DNA of 64,000 nt from assembly GCF_027474405.1 (NCBI RefSeq), contig NZ_CP114871.1, forward strand, positions 3,481,001-3,545,000. The letters run 5' to 3'. Positions 27,187-35,876 of the stretch are shown here, piece after piece. Position numbers and translations under genes: made by a program. The notes under the pieces are model-generated. The model was not told the origin of the DNA and ran no database searches. It saw only the letters and a program-made list of their open reading frames with translations. The stretch comes from Caulobacter sp. NIBR2454 (GTDB lineage: Bacteria; Pseudomonadota; Alphaproteobacteria; Caulobacterales; Caulobacteraceae). Positions within the stretch are counted from its first letter, which is position 1. Each line of letters begins with the position of its first letter.

Positions 27187-28578
27187 TCAGAAGTCCAGTT
27201 CGATGCGCCCCGCCGCGACGTGAGCGCCATAGTTGCGATCCTCGGCGCCTAAGGCTGCTCCTTGGTATTGCAGGTAGCCGTAATTGAAGTTGAGGCGCAG
27301 GTCAGGCAACAGCCCCCAGATCAAAGCGCCAAGATAGCCGCGCTGTTCACCGCCCTGGATGGGCCCATCGTTGAGCGACAGGTAGTCAAAGCGCAGGTTG
27401 AGCTGCAAGGATCCTGCGCCGCCGTCGTCAAGAGGACGAGCCGGATTGGCGCGGCCGAACTGGCCGTCCTTGTAGCCTCGACGATCGCCGCGGGTGAGGA
27501 AGTAGCCGATCTCGCCGTAGCCGCCGAAGAAGGTGACATCAGGCTGGCCAGGGCGATTGGCCTGGAGCCAGTGAGTCTCGGCGGCGAGATGCCATCGCCC
27601 CCGGATCAGCGCCGCCTCGAGCCCGTAGTTGAACTCGCTGTCGACGTCCAAGGCGGGGGTCGCCAAGACCCGGCTGTTATTGGCGTGCAGATAGGGTCGC
27701 TGGCGATAGCGCGTGGGCGTCTCGGCCAGGCGATTGAGCTCGCGCCAATGTGCTGACGCGCCCAGGTGCAACTGTGTGTCGCCAAGCCTTGGCGCATAGA
27801 CGATGCGCTGATCGAAACTGAAGCTGTTGTTCTCATCCCCCCCGTCAGGACCGTCGCTCTGGTTCGAAAGCGCCTCGACGTCGTCAGCAAAGACACCTGT
27901 CTGGAACAGCCAGGCGCCGCTGCTACGCTGGGCCGACACGCCGAGCCGGCGCTCGAAATTGAAGGCGTCCGTGAAGGCGGCGCGTTCCATCACAGATCCG
28001 GTCGTGTCGCCGGTGAGTTCATCTAGGGACTGGAAGGCGTTGTGGTTGCCCACGGTGAACAGCCAGCGTCCCGCATCAAAGGTCACGAACGTATCGACCA
28101 GGTCGACGCTGTTGTCGGAGAGTTCCAGTTCCAGCTTATAGCCGACCCCGCCGCCCAGAGCGCCTTCACCGCCGAGGCGCAATCGCCGAAACTCGCTGGC
28201 GAGACCGAAGGCTTCGTCATCGAGCCCGGGAGGCGAAGACACATAGCCGACGTCGGCCTGGATACGCCCTTTGACCTTGAAGGCGCGGTCGTCGCTGACG
28301 AACTGCGGCGAGCCCTTCCAACCAATCTCGGTCTGGCCCTTTGCGGGGGGTGAGGCTTCATCCGGCGGCGCAGTGGCTTCAACCTTGGCGATGGGCGTGC
28401 CGATCGCCGTCTCCAAACGCCGCTCCAGAGTTTCGACCTTCGCCTTGAGCCCGGCGAGTTCGGCTCTGAGCAGCGCCGCTTCGGCCGCGCTGAGCGAACC
28501 CTCCTGGGCCATAGCTGAGCTTGCGAGGCAGGCGCCGGCCAGGGCGAATGGCAAGACGAGTTTGGTCGTTGGAATCAT
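27187..28578 (-). CDS. Outer-membrane porin with N-terminal coiled coil (OprO/OprP-like)
   Basis: A 463-residue protein. A signal peptide ending ASSAMAQEG (about 25) is followed by a coiled coil (about 27-62, LRAELAGLKAKVETLERRLE) that probably trimerises at or spans the periplasm. A beta-barrel follows with the phosphate-selective porin-type start FKVKGRIQADVGYVS near 100 and FRRLRLGGEGALGGGVGYKL near 130, ending in GRIELDF with a C-terminal Phe. OprO/OprP-type channels favour anions. It lies directly upstream of a histidine kinase and downstream of the SulP terminator. Confidence 0.88.
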   Translation of the reverse strand: MIPTTKLVLPFALAGACLASSAMAQEGSLSAAEAALLRAELAGLKAKVETLERRLETAIGTPIAKVEATAPPDEASPPAKGQTEIGWKGSPQFVSDDRAFKVKGRIQADVGYVSSPPGLDDEAFGLASEFRRLRLGGEGALGGGVGYKLELELSDNSVDLVDTFVTFDAGRWLFTVGNHNAFQSLDELTGDTTGSVMERAAFTDAFNFERRLGVSAQRSSGAWLFQTGVFADDVEALSNQSDGPDGGDENNSFSFDQRIVYAPRLGDTQLHLGASAHWRELNRLAETPTRYRQRPYLHANNSRVLATPALDVDSEFNYGLEAALIRGRWHLAAETHWLQANRPGQPDVTFFGGYGEIGYFLTRGDRRGYKDGQFGRANPARPLDDGGAGSLQLNLRFDYLSLNDGPIQGGEQRGYLGALIWGLLPDLRLNFNYGYLQYQGAALGAEDRNYGAHVAAGRIELDF

Positions 28579-28715
28579 TTCAGCGCGCCGAAGTCGGCGC
28601 GGACCGTGGTGGCGCAGCTTGAGGAAAGCCCGATCAAAGAGCAGCGTTCGTTGAGATTGCCCATAAGGGCGACACTGCGGCCCGCAGGCTTTCTGAAGTG
28701 CATCAGATTTGTGTC

Positions 28716-28756
28716 AAAACATGTCTGGCGACGACGCCATAAGACGTCGTCGCCAG
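28716..28756 (-). terminator. Rho-independent terminator of the carbonic anhydrase-SulP unit
   Basis: CTGGCGACGACG (28725-28736) and CGTCGTCGCCAG (28745-28756) form a perfect 12-bp stem with an 8-base loop, five bases after the SulP stop codon. Read leftward, the stem is followed by ACATGTTTTG, giving a short U run. Confidence 0.8.
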
Positions 28757-28761
28757 CTAGG

Positions 28762-30309
28762 TCAGGCGTGGGCGGGGATAAGCCTACGCCGAACAGTTTC
28801 GTTAGCGCGCAGCTCGACGCGCCCGCCATCGCGCTCTCGTCCACGCAACCAGTCGGTTAGAACTTCCGCGCAGGTGTGGTCGAGGGTGGATAGCCGCTCA
28901 AGGTTCAGACGCACCATGCCGCCGCGGGGCGAGGCTTCCAGAGCCTTAGCGATCCTGGGCAGCTGCACGAAGGTCGCCGCGCCGTCGAGGCTGACTTCCC
29001 GCTCGTCGTCCGACAGCGTCTGCGTCTGGATGCGCAGGCGCAGCCGCATCAGGTTCGGCGCCAGCTCCACAAGAGTGAGCGCCATACCCACCAGAACGCC
29101 TGTCAGCAGATCGGTGGCCACGACCGTGAAGAAGGTCACCGCCCAGATCGCGGTCGGCAAAAGCCCATAGCGCTCGAACAGGTGACGCGCGTGCTTGAGG
29201 CTGACCAAACGCCAACCGGTCACCACAAGCACGCCGGCGAGGGCCGCACTCGGGATGAGACGCAGAACGCTGGCCAAGAGCGCCACCGAGCCCAAGATCC
29301 AGATACCGTGCAGGATCGTCGACAGGCGGGTCTGGGCGCCAGCCTGAACGTTGGCTGAGCTGCGGACGATCACACCCGTCATGGGGAGCGCGCCGGCCAA
29401 GCCGCAGAGCAGGTTGCCAATGCCTTGGGCGGCCAGCTCCTTGTTATAGCGGGTCTTGGGGCCGCTATGCATCTGATCGACCGCGGCGGCCGAGAGCAAG
29501 GTCTCGGCCGAGGCGATGAACGCGATGGCCAAAGCCGTGATGAAGATGGCCGGCTCCATCAGTCTCGCCAAGTCGCCAGCGCCCGGAGGGGCGATGGCGG
29601 CGATGATCGATTCTGGGACGGCGATGCGCTGCACGGGCAGTTGGAAGAAGATCGCCGCCAAGGTCGCGGCCAGCACGCCGAGCAAGGCGCCGGGAACGAG
29701 TTTGAGCTTAGCGGGTCGCACCTTCTCCCAGATCAGCATGGCCGCGATGGTGATCGCGCCGACCAGGAAGGTTGCTTCTGCGACCCCAAGGTCCGTGGGG
29801 TTTAGGCTGGCGAAAGCGGCTGGGATGGCGAGCAGGTTTTGCAGCCCATGCGGCCCTGGACTGTCGCCAAACAGCACGTGGGCTTGACCGGCGACGATCA
29901 GCAGACCGATGCCTGCCAGCATGCCGTGAACGACCGCCGGCGAGATCGCTCGAAACCATTGTCCCAAACGAAGGGCGCCGGCGCCTAGCTGGATAAGACC
30001 CGCTACGACCAGAATCGGACCGAGCATGGCCAGGCCATAGCGCTGCACGACCTCGAAGACGATCACGGCAAGGCCGGCGGCCGGACCGCTGACCTGAAGC
30101 GGAGAGCCGGCCAAGGCGCCGACGACGATGCCGCCGATAATGCCGGTGATCAGGCCCTTTTCAGCCGGCACGCCAGAGGCGACGGCGATGCCCATGCAAA
30201 GCGGCAGGGCGACGAGGAAGACGACGACCGAAGCGGTGAAGTCGCGCATGAATCCGCCTGCGGCGGGCGCGCTCCCCGAGGCCTCGGAACCAACAGGGAC
30301 CGAGCTCAT
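28762..30309 (-). CDS. SulP family anion (probable bicarbonate or sulfate) transporter
   Basis: A 515-residue membrane protein. It has about 10-14 helices in the SLC26/SulP core, with the diagnostic SGPAAGLAVIVFEVV (about 74-88) and SSANVQAGAQTRLSTILHGI (about 330-349). A C-terminal cytoplasmic STAS-like domain (about 435-515) contains ATFVQLPRIAKALEA and RLNLERLSTLDHTCAEVL. The ATG overlaps the stop of the carbonic anhydrase gene (ATGA), so the two proteins are made together. SulP-carbonic anhydrase pairs are generally associated with bicarbonate rather than sulfate transport; this is inference from context. A terminator follows at once. Confidence 0.9.
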   Translation of the reverse strand: MSSVPVGSEASGSAPAAGGFMRDFTASVVVFLVALPLCMGIAVASGVPAEKGLITGIIGGIVVGALAGSPLQVSGPAAGLAVIVFEVVQRYGLAMLGPILVVAGLIQLGAGALRLGQWFRAISPAVVHGMLAGIGLLIVAGQAHVLFGDSPGPHGLQNLLAIPAAFASLNPTDLGVAEATFLVGAITIAAMLIWEKVRPAKLKLVPGALLGVLAATLAAIFFQLPVQRIAVPESIIAAIAPPGAGDLARLMEPAIFITALAIAFIASAETLLSAAAVDQMHSGPKTRYNKELAAQGIGNLLCGLAGALPMTGVIVRSSANVQAGAQTRLSTILHGIWILGSVALLASVLRLIPSAALAGVLVVTGWRLVSLKHARHLFERYGLLPTAIWAVTFFTVVATDLLTGVLVGMALTLVELAPNLMRLRLRIQTQTLSDDEREVSLDGAATFVQLPRIAKALEASPRGGMVRLNLERLSTLDHTCAEVLTDWLRGRERDGGRVELRANETVRRRLIPAHA

Positions 30310-31097
30310 GCTGCGTTGGTCCGCACATGAACATGGTCGGCGGCCGCCAGGCGCGGGGTGGCGGCCAGGGCGACCGGCAGGTTGGTGCGGTCGCGCGCGG
30401 TGACGAAGCGGCCGGTCTCGCCATCCAGCGCCAGGATGTCGGCCGTCTCGATGTCGAAGAACCAGCCATGCAGCGTCAGTTCGCCCTTGGCGACGCCCGA
30501 GGCGACCGACGGGTGGGTCCGAAGATGGTTGATCTGAACCACGACATTCTCAAGCGCGAGCGCACGCACGGCCGAAGCATCGTCCAGGTCGTGATAGGCC
30601 GAGCAGACCACGCTATGGGCTGCGTGGGCGTGGCGCAGCCAGGCGGCGACGTTGGGCATCTTGGCCAAGGCGGAGGGGTTGGAGAACGCCTTCATGGCGC
30701 CGCAGTCGGAGTGGCCGCAAACGACGATGTCGCGCACCCCAAGCGCTTCGACCGCATATTCGACCGCCGAGGACACGCCGCCATTGGCCTGCGAGAAGGG
30801 CGGAACGATATTGCCGGCGTTGCGGCAGACAAAGAGGTCGCCAGGGGCGGCCTGCATGATGATTTCGGGCACGACCCGCGAGTCGGCGCAGGAGATCATC
30901 AAAGCGCGAGGGCTTTGACCGTCACTGGCCAAGCGTTCGTAGAGGGCGCGCTCTTGAGGAAAAACATTGTCACGAAAGAGCGCCGCGCGCGCGAGCAAGT
31001 GTTCCAAGGTCAACTCTCCAAAGCCCGAGGGGAGCGACGGCCACAACCCGGCGACAAGCGCCTTAGGGCAAGGGGAGGCCGTAACCGCCGCGCTCAA
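30306..31097 (-). CDS. Beta-class carbonic anhydrase
   Basis: A 263-residue zinc enzyme that interconverts carbon dioxide and bicarbonate. The zinc ligands C70, H129 and C132 and the catalytic dyad D72-R74 are all present, in ISCADSRV (68-75) and CGHSDCGAMKAF (127-138). GDLFVCRNAGNIVPPF (86-101) and EYAVEALGVRDIVV (113-126) also fit. It is the first gene of a coupled pair with the SulP transporter. A histidine-kinase/response-regulator pair lies just upstream on the same strand. The N-terminus is ~30 residues longer than in short members, so a later start is possible. Confidence 0.95.
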   Translation of the reverse strand: MSAAVTASPCPKALVAGLWPSLPSGFGELTLEHLLARAALFRDNVFPQERALYERLASDGQSPRALMISCADSRVVPEIIMQAAPGDLFVCRNAGNIVPPFSQANGGVSSAVEYAVEALGVRDIVVCGHSDCGAMKAFSNPSALAKMPNVAAWLRHAHAAHSVVCSAYHDLDDASAVRALALENVVVQINHLRTHPSVASGVAKGELTLHGWFFDIETADILALDGETGRFVTARDRTNLPVALAATPRLAAADHVHVRTNAA

Positions 31098-31155
31098 GGT
31101 TTTGGGGGACGGCCTTTGCTGCTGCGCAGCATCTTCGTGACAAACTGTGTCGGCG

Positions 31156-32481
31156 TTAGTGTGCGTGAGGCAGGACGAGTTCGGCGCGAAGTCCGCCTTG
31201 AGGGCGGTTGATCAGGTTGAGCGCGCCGTTCTCGCCGTCGGCGATACGCTGCACGATGCTCAGTCCCAGACCCATTCCGCTCGTATTGCGCGCCCGGGCG
31301 TGATCGAGCCGATGGAAAGCATCCACCACGTGGCTCAATTGGTCTTCAGGTATCCCAGGACCGCTGTCCTCGACCGCGAGGGTGAGCTGCGGATCGTGCG
31401 ACAGGATCAGATGGGCGTCGCCCGCATAGGTCACCGCGTTCTGGATGAGATTGTCGATCGCCCGCTTGAGCGCGACAGGGCGAACCTTGACCATGAGGTG
31501 GTCGGGACCCGTGTAGCGGACCTGCCCCCCCGCATCGCACGCCTCGTCGACGAGGGTCAGGCAAATGGCGGCGACATCGGTAAGTCGCGCAGGCTCCGCC
31601 TCGTGGCCGCCACCAAGATAGTCCAGAAGCGAATTGAGCATCGCCGTCATCTCATCGACGTCGCGCTCCAAAGCTTCACGGGTTTCTGGATCGGCGACCA
31701 TCCCGGCGCGCAACCTCAATCGCGCCAGGGGCGTGCGCAGGTCATGGCCGGCGGCGGCGAGCGCGTGAGTGCGCGCCGTCAGCAACTCGGAGATGCGCTT
31801 TTGCATGGCGTTGAAAGCCCTGGCGACACGGCGCAAATCGCCGGCGCCGACTTCCGGCACATGCACCGTGCGGTCGGCTCCGACGGCCTCAGCCGCCTGG
31901 GCCAGGGCGCCGAGCGGCCCTCCCATGCTGCGCAACAGCATGACAGCCGCGGTGATGACCCCGACGCACAAAATGGCGGCCGACACCAGTTGCTGCAAAA
32001 GCAGATCCCAGACGTGCCAGCGAAGGTCCGTGCCGACCACGACCCGCGATCCGTCCTCCAGGGAGGCCGAAGCGGTCACTCGCTTGCGTTTCAACAAATC
32101 GCGCGGCTTCTTGACCTCGATCGCAAAGCCGCGGACCAGCAGGCCCGGCTCCTGACGCGCCATGGTCGCGCCCATGCCGCGCAGTTTCTCGCGATCGACA
32201 AGTCGGACGGGTTCGGCGCTGGGCTTCCAGCGCACCGATATTGTGTCTGTCTTGAGCGCGGCCGCCACGCCGGCGCGGGCCGCCGGCGCAGTGCCGTCCA
32301 AGATGCGGACCGCCCCGATCAGGACGTGCGCCATCTCGCGCGCCTGCTGGTCGCGCGAGGCCTGGAGCCCCTCGTGTTCGTACAGGATGAAGCTGCCCAG
32401 GAACTCCACCAGGACCGCGCACATGACCACCAAGGTCGCGCGCCCGATCAGTCCCTGAGGAAGTAATTTGAAGGCCTTCAA
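31156..32481 (-). CDS. Sensor histidine kinase, partner of the adjacent OmpR-type regulator
   Basis: A 441-residue inner-membrane kinase: transmembrane helix 1 at about 15-35, a periplasmic loop to about 160, helix 2 at about 163-183, HAMP, HisKA with H246 (AAGHDLRTPLARL), and an ATPase domain with N box RAIDNLIQNAV (340-350), G1 DSGPGIP and G2 TSGMGLGLSIV. Its ATG overlaps the response-regulator stop by four bases. It is paralogous to the kinase at 25813-27159. Its position upstream of carbonic anhydrase and SulP suggests a bicarbonate, pH or ion signal; the signal itself is unknown. Confidence 0.93.
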   Translation of the reverse strand: MKAFKLLPQGLIGRATLVVMCAVLVEFLGSFILYEHEGLQASRDQQAREMAHVLIGAVRILDGTAPAARAGVAAALKTDTISVRWKPSAEPVRLVDREKLRGMGATMARQEPGLLVRGFAIEVKKPRDLLKRKRVTASASLEDGSRVVVGTDLRWHVWDLLLQQLVSAAILCVGVITAAVMLLRSMGGPLGALAQAAEAVGADRTVHVPEVGAGDLRRVARAFNAMQKRISELLTARTHALAAAGHDLRTPLARLRLRAGMVADPETREALERDVDEMTAMLNSLLDYLGGGHEAEPARLTDVAAICLTLVDEACDAGGQVRYTGPDHLMVKVRPVALKRAIDNLIQNAVTYAGDAHLILSHDPQLTLAVEDSGPGIPEDQLSHVVDAFHRLDHARARNTSGMGLGLSIVQRIADGENGALNLINRPQGGLRAELVLPHAH

Positions 32482-33221
32482 ATCCGCCTGACCGGCAAGG
32501 AGAACATGTAGCCGACCCCGCGTACCGTGCGGATGATCGCCCCGTCCTCTTCACTTCGCCGAAGCTTGCGGCGCAGCCGGCTGACGAGCACGTCTATGCT
32601 GCGGTCCGAAGCGTCCGCGATCCGGGCGCGCGATAGCTCCAACAGTCGCTCACGGCCGATCACCCGTTGCGGCTGGCTGACAAAGGCGACAAGCAGGTCG
32701 AACTCGGCCCCTGACAGATCGACCGCCGCGCCTTCGGGAGAAATCAGTTCACGGTGCGCCGGGTCGAGTATCCATTGGCCAAAGCCCAGCTGGCCGCGCG
32801 AGAGCTCCATAGGTTGGCTGTCGGCGTTGGTGCGGCGAAGCACCGCCCGAATCCGCGCCACCAGTTCGCGGGCGCTGAAGGGCTTGGCCACATAATCGTC
32901 GGCGCCAAGCTCAAGGCCCAGCAGGCGATCGGCCTCCTCAGCGCGTGCGCTCAACATGATCAGCGGAACATTGCTTTCGCGACGGATCGCGCGGCAAAGA
33001 TCAAAACCATTGGACCCGGGCAGCATGACGTCGAGCAAGATCAGATCGACGGACGCGCCCTGCAGGGCGCGAACCATCTCTGGGCCCGAACCTGAGCTGA
33101 GAGCGTGATAGCCGTTCTCGCGCAGCGTCCGCAGCAGCAACGCCCTAAGGCTTGCGTCATCCTCGACAACAAGGACCGTAGGCGGCCCCTGCAGGGCGAC
33201 GTTCAGATTCAAGTCGAACAT
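32478..33221 (-). CDS. OmpR-family response regulator
   Basis: A 247-residue regulator with an N-terminal receiver (about 14-125: acidic pair near 20-22, phospho-acceptor D64 in ILLDVMLPG, T/S site near 90-91, K113 in AKPFS) and a C-terminal winged-helix domain (about 145-243, VIGRERLLELSRARIADASD and IRTVRGVGYMF). It is translationally coupled to the downstream histidine kinase. Likely targets are the carbonic anhydrase-SulP and porin genes on the same strand; no binding repeat was identified. Confidence 0.95.
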   Translation of the reverse strand: MFDLNLNVALQGPPTVLVVEDDASLRALLLRTLRENGYHALSSGSGPEMVRALQGASVDLILLDVMLPGSNGFDLCRAIRRESNVPLIMLSARAEEADRLLGLELGADDYVAKPFSARELVARIRAVLRRTNADSQPMELSRGQLGFGQWILDPAHRELISPEGAAVDLSGAEFDLLVAFVSQPQRVIGRERLLELSRARIADASDRSIDVLVSRLRRKLRRSEEDGAIIRTVRGVGYMFSLPVRRI

Positions 33222-33335
33222 TTAAATCTTATGCGGAGGCCCGCGCCTGCCGAACCGGAGCGATACTTAAGTGCAGGGCTCTACAGCCGCAACCATCGTG
33301 CAGCGCAGCGTCACGACACAATGAAGACGACGAGG

Positions 33336-33605
33336 CTACCGAGCGCCGCCATCCGAACCGGCTTCCGAACAGGCCGACGCCGTCGCGGCGTCACGCTTGC
33401 CGTCCGCCTTTGGGTCTTTTTGCCGCTGGGCTTTATCGACGCCGGCCTTGGCGCAGGCGGTATCGGCCACTGACGCTTTTGCGATCAGCCGGGCCTTCTT
33501 ACTCACCGCGACGGTGTGAGTAAGACCGGTGCTTTGCGGATTGTTGGCCAGAGCCGGGGCGGCGGCGGTAAGGGCGGCGAGAGTCAGGAAAGCGGCAAGC
33601 TTCAT
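33336..33605 (-). CDS. Small secreted hypothetical protein
   Basis: An 89-residue protein. A signal peptide (MKLAAFLTLAALTAAAPALA, cleavage near residue 20) leaves a mature part rich in Ala, Lys, Asp and Ser with two Cys (about 50 and 79) that could form a disulfide. The ATG at 33605 is right for the signal peptide; a longer frame to 33779 reads through the preceding gene. No family was recognised. It follows the next secreted gene by 34 bases on the same strand. Confidence 0.6.
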   Translation of the reverse strand: MKLAAFLTLAALTAAAPALANNPQSTGLTHTVAVSKKARLIAKASVADTACAKAGVDKAQRQKDPKADGKRDAATASACSEAGSDGGAR

Positions 33606-33639
33606 ACGGATACCAAAATCAAGGGGGACAGGAAGGAGT

Positions 33640-34308
33640 TCAGGGCTGCAGCGGGTTGGTCGTCTGCATGCCTTTGGATGCGGACGCCGTGCTGAAGTTT
33701 TGAGATGCGCGATAGGCGTCCACTGTCCGCAACAGGCCGACAATTTCAGCCTTGGGAAGTTGGGTGCGGTGCTCCTCACCCAGTTGCGGTTTGAACTTCA
33801 GCTCCCAGGCTTGGGGGTCGTGTCCGCCAGTGCTTTCAGCGGCGCGACGAAGATCGGCCTCGCTGACTTCAAAGGAGACTTGCTCCAGGCAAGCTTGGGA
33901 GAACTCAATGGCTTGGCAGTGCGCCTTGTTGGCGGCGAGAACCAGAAGGCGCGCCGAACGCGGCAGGGCGTCCGTCTCGTAGTTGACCCGCTCATAGTGG
34001 CGGAACGTGCCGATATAATTGAAGGTCTGGCGCACTTCGAAGCGCACCTGACCGGTGCCCTTGTGGACCGCCGCGCGCAGGTAGCCGTCATTGTGCAGGG
34101 TGCGGAAGACCCCACGCGTGCTGCGCACCGCGCGCTCGGTGCTGAAGGCGGTCTCCTGCTCGAGGGGATCGTCCATCACGACAATGGCCTGCTGGACCTG
34201 CTCGGGGGTGATTGCAGTCTGAGCCTGAGCCAAGGATGGCGCGGTCATGACACAGACGACCAGCGCGGCGCGCAACGCGCCGGAATGCGCGACATTCCTG
34301 ATGGTCAT
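33640..34308 (-). CDS. Secreted hypothetical protein
   Basis: A 222-residue protein with a signal peptide ending near SLAQAQT (residue 30). The mature part begins ITPEQVQQAIVVMDDPLEQE and is predicted mixed alpha/beta, with two Cys (about 138 and 147) possibly paired in the periplasm. AGGAG stands upstream of the ATG at 34308; the longer frame to 34422 lacks a better start. I do not recognise the family. It forms a likely unit with the 89-residue secreted protein. Confidence 0.65.
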   Translation of the reverse strand: MTIRNVAHSGALRAALVVCVMTAPSLAQAQTAITPEQVQQAIVVMDDPLEQETAFSTERAVRSTRGVFRTLHNDGYLRAAVHKGTGQVRFEVRQTFNYIGTFRHYERVNYETDALPRSARLLVLAANKAHCQAIEFSQACLEQVSFEVSEADLRRAAESTGGHDPQAWELKFKPQLGEEHRTQLPKAEIVGLLRTVDAYRASQNFSTASASKGMQTTNPLQP

Positions 34309-34493
34309 CAGATAACTCCTGCCGTGGCGGTCCGCGACAGCGATCAAATGTTGCGTGCAGTTTGCTGGAGCGTCACGGCAAGTGTGACAAACTGTTGCCG
34401 CGATCGCCCCAGAGCGCGCCACGCGTGAGCGTTCAGGAACGCTCCAGGCGCGGCGCTGGCCCTGGTTGCCGGCAAAGCAAACCTTTCCCCAAT

Positions 34494-35417
34494 TCAGCTC
34501 TCGCCAAACACCCCGCCGTGGGTTTCGGCCCGGCCGCGGGGGTCGGCGTGGAGCAGGATGTCGGCGGCGGGGAAAATGCTCAGAATCCGTCGCTCGGCGT
34601 CGACCACGATCTGGTGAGCCGCCTCCAGGGTCAGATCATGGTCGAGATCGATGTGGGCCTGGATGTGGATGTAGGGACCGGACTCGCGGGTGCGTAGCTG
34701 ATGCACGCCACGGACACGCGGATCCTGCGCCATCAGGGCGAGCACCCGGGCGCGGTCCTTGTCCGACAGCTCGCGATCCATCAGTTGGCCTGACGCGCCG
34801 CGGAAGACCCCGACCGCCCCCCAGACCAGCCAAGCGGCGACCACCAAGCCGGCGACGGCGTCGATCCAAACCACGCCGGTCAGGGCGGTGGCGAGCAGGC
34901 CCACAATCACCACGCCGTTGGACGCCAGATCGGCCGCGTAGTGCGCCCGATCGCCGGCGACAGCGATAGAGCCCGCCTTGGCCAGGGCGCGCGATTGCAG
35001 AGTGATCAGCCCGCCGGTGATGGCGATGGAGACGATCATCACCGCGATGCTCCACCCATCCACCGACACCGGCGCCGGGTGCAGCAACCGGCCGATCGCC
35101 TCGCGCCCGATCAAGGCGCCCGAGGCGAAGACCAGCCCCGCCTGCATCAGGCTGGCGAAGGCCTCGGCCTTGCCGTAGCCGAACCGGTGAGCCGCATCGG
35201 GCGGCGCGTTGGCGTAGCGTACGGCCAAAAGCGTGACGAGCGACGCCACCAGATCCAGGCAGGAGTCGGCCAAGGACGCCATCACCGCCACCGAGCCGCT
35301 GGCCGCGAAGGCGGCGCCCTTCAGGGCGATAAGCAGCGTGGCCGCCAGGGTCGATAGCAGGGTGATACGCCGGGTGATCACGGCCTTATCGGCGACCGAC
35401 AGAGCGGGAGTTGACAT
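34494..35417 (-). CDS. Cation diffusion facilitator (metal/proton antiporter)
   Basis: A 307-residue CDF transporter with six membrane helices and a C-terminal cytoplasmic domain (about 220-300). The transport-site residues are D51 and D55 (DSCLD, helix 2) and H159 and D163 (HYAAD, helix 5), the HD-DD pattern of Zn/Fe exporters such as FieF. The dimerising C-terminus has HIQAHIDLDHDLTLEAAHQ (about 253-271) with His/Asp metal sites. It probably exports divalent metal to the periplasm. It starts next to a divergent UrcA-family gene. Confidence 0.93.
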   Translation of the reverse strand: MSTPALSVADKAVITRRITLLSTLAATLLIALKGAAFAASGSVAVMASLADSCLDLVASLVTLLAVRYANAPPDAAHRFGYGKAEAFASLMQAGLVFASGALIGREAIGRLLHPAPVSVDGWSIAVMIVSIAITGGLITLQSRALAKAGSIAVAGDRAHYAADLASNGVVIVGLLATALTGVVWIDAVAGLVVAAWLVWGAVGVFRGASGQLMDRELSDKDRARVLALMAQDPRVRGVHQLRTRESGPYIHIQAHIDLDHDLTLEAAHQIVVDAERRILSIFPAADILLHADPRGRAETHGGVFGES

Positions 35418-35501
35418 GCCGTCCTCAAGCCTCGCTTCAAACCCGGTTCGCCGACCGGCGAGATTTCAAAGAATCTCATCGTCAATATGGAAACGACGGA
35501 A

Positions 35502-35515
35502 ACATAGGCCTATGT
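35502..35515. promoter_or_regulatory. Perfect 14-bp palindrome upstream of the UrcA-family gene
   Basis: ACATAGGCCTATGT is a perfect palindrome, 66 bases before the UrcA start and 84 bases before the CDF gene on the other strand. It is in the right place for an operator of either gene. No regulator is encoded nearby. Confidence 0.45.
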
Positions 35516-35581
35516 AGGAAAAACGTGCGGAGCGCACAGTTTTTGGCCTTCCGCGTGCAAAAACAGCCCAAGGAAACGCCA

Positions 35582-35869
35582 ATGTTGAAGATGCTTGCTC
35601 CCGCCGCGGCCTTCGCCCTGATCGCCAGCGTCGCCGTCGCGGCTCCCGCGACCAACTCCGCGGTCGTCAAGGTCGGCGACCTCGACCCGGCCAAGGCCTC
35701 CACCGCGCGCATCATGGAAAAGCGCATTGAAGCGGCCGCCCTGACCGCCTGCGGCGCCGATGAAGGCAGCGTGGCCCTCGTCAAGCGCTCGGCTCAAAAG
35801 AGCGATTGCTACAAGCAGGCCGTGGCCCAGACGCGCACCGTGGTGTCTCGCCAGCTGGCTTCGAACTAA
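35582..35869 (+). CDS. UrcA family protein
   Basis: A 95-residue exported protein. The signal peptide (about 1-21, ALIASVAVAAPA) is followed by the UrcA pattern: VKVGDLDPAKASTARIMEKRI, then a Cys-containing TACGA, and a second Cys near SDCYKQAVAQT, probably disulfide-bonded. The family is widespread in Caulobacter and Sphingomonas relatives and has no settled function. The ATG at 35582 opens the signal peptide; the upstream frame to 35411 is read-through of the promoter. Confidence 0.8.
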   Translation: MLKMLAPAAAFALIASVAVAAPATNSAVVKVGDLDPAKASTARIMEKRIEAAALTACGADEGSVALVKRSAQKSDCYKQAVAQTRTVVSRQLASN

Positions 35870-35876
35870 GTCCCCC

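Noticed and set aside
34427..34444. GAGCGTT-CAGG-AACGCTC hairpin after the CDF gene
   Set aside because: A perfect 7-bp stem, but 50 bases past the stop and without a U run; too weak to call a terminator.
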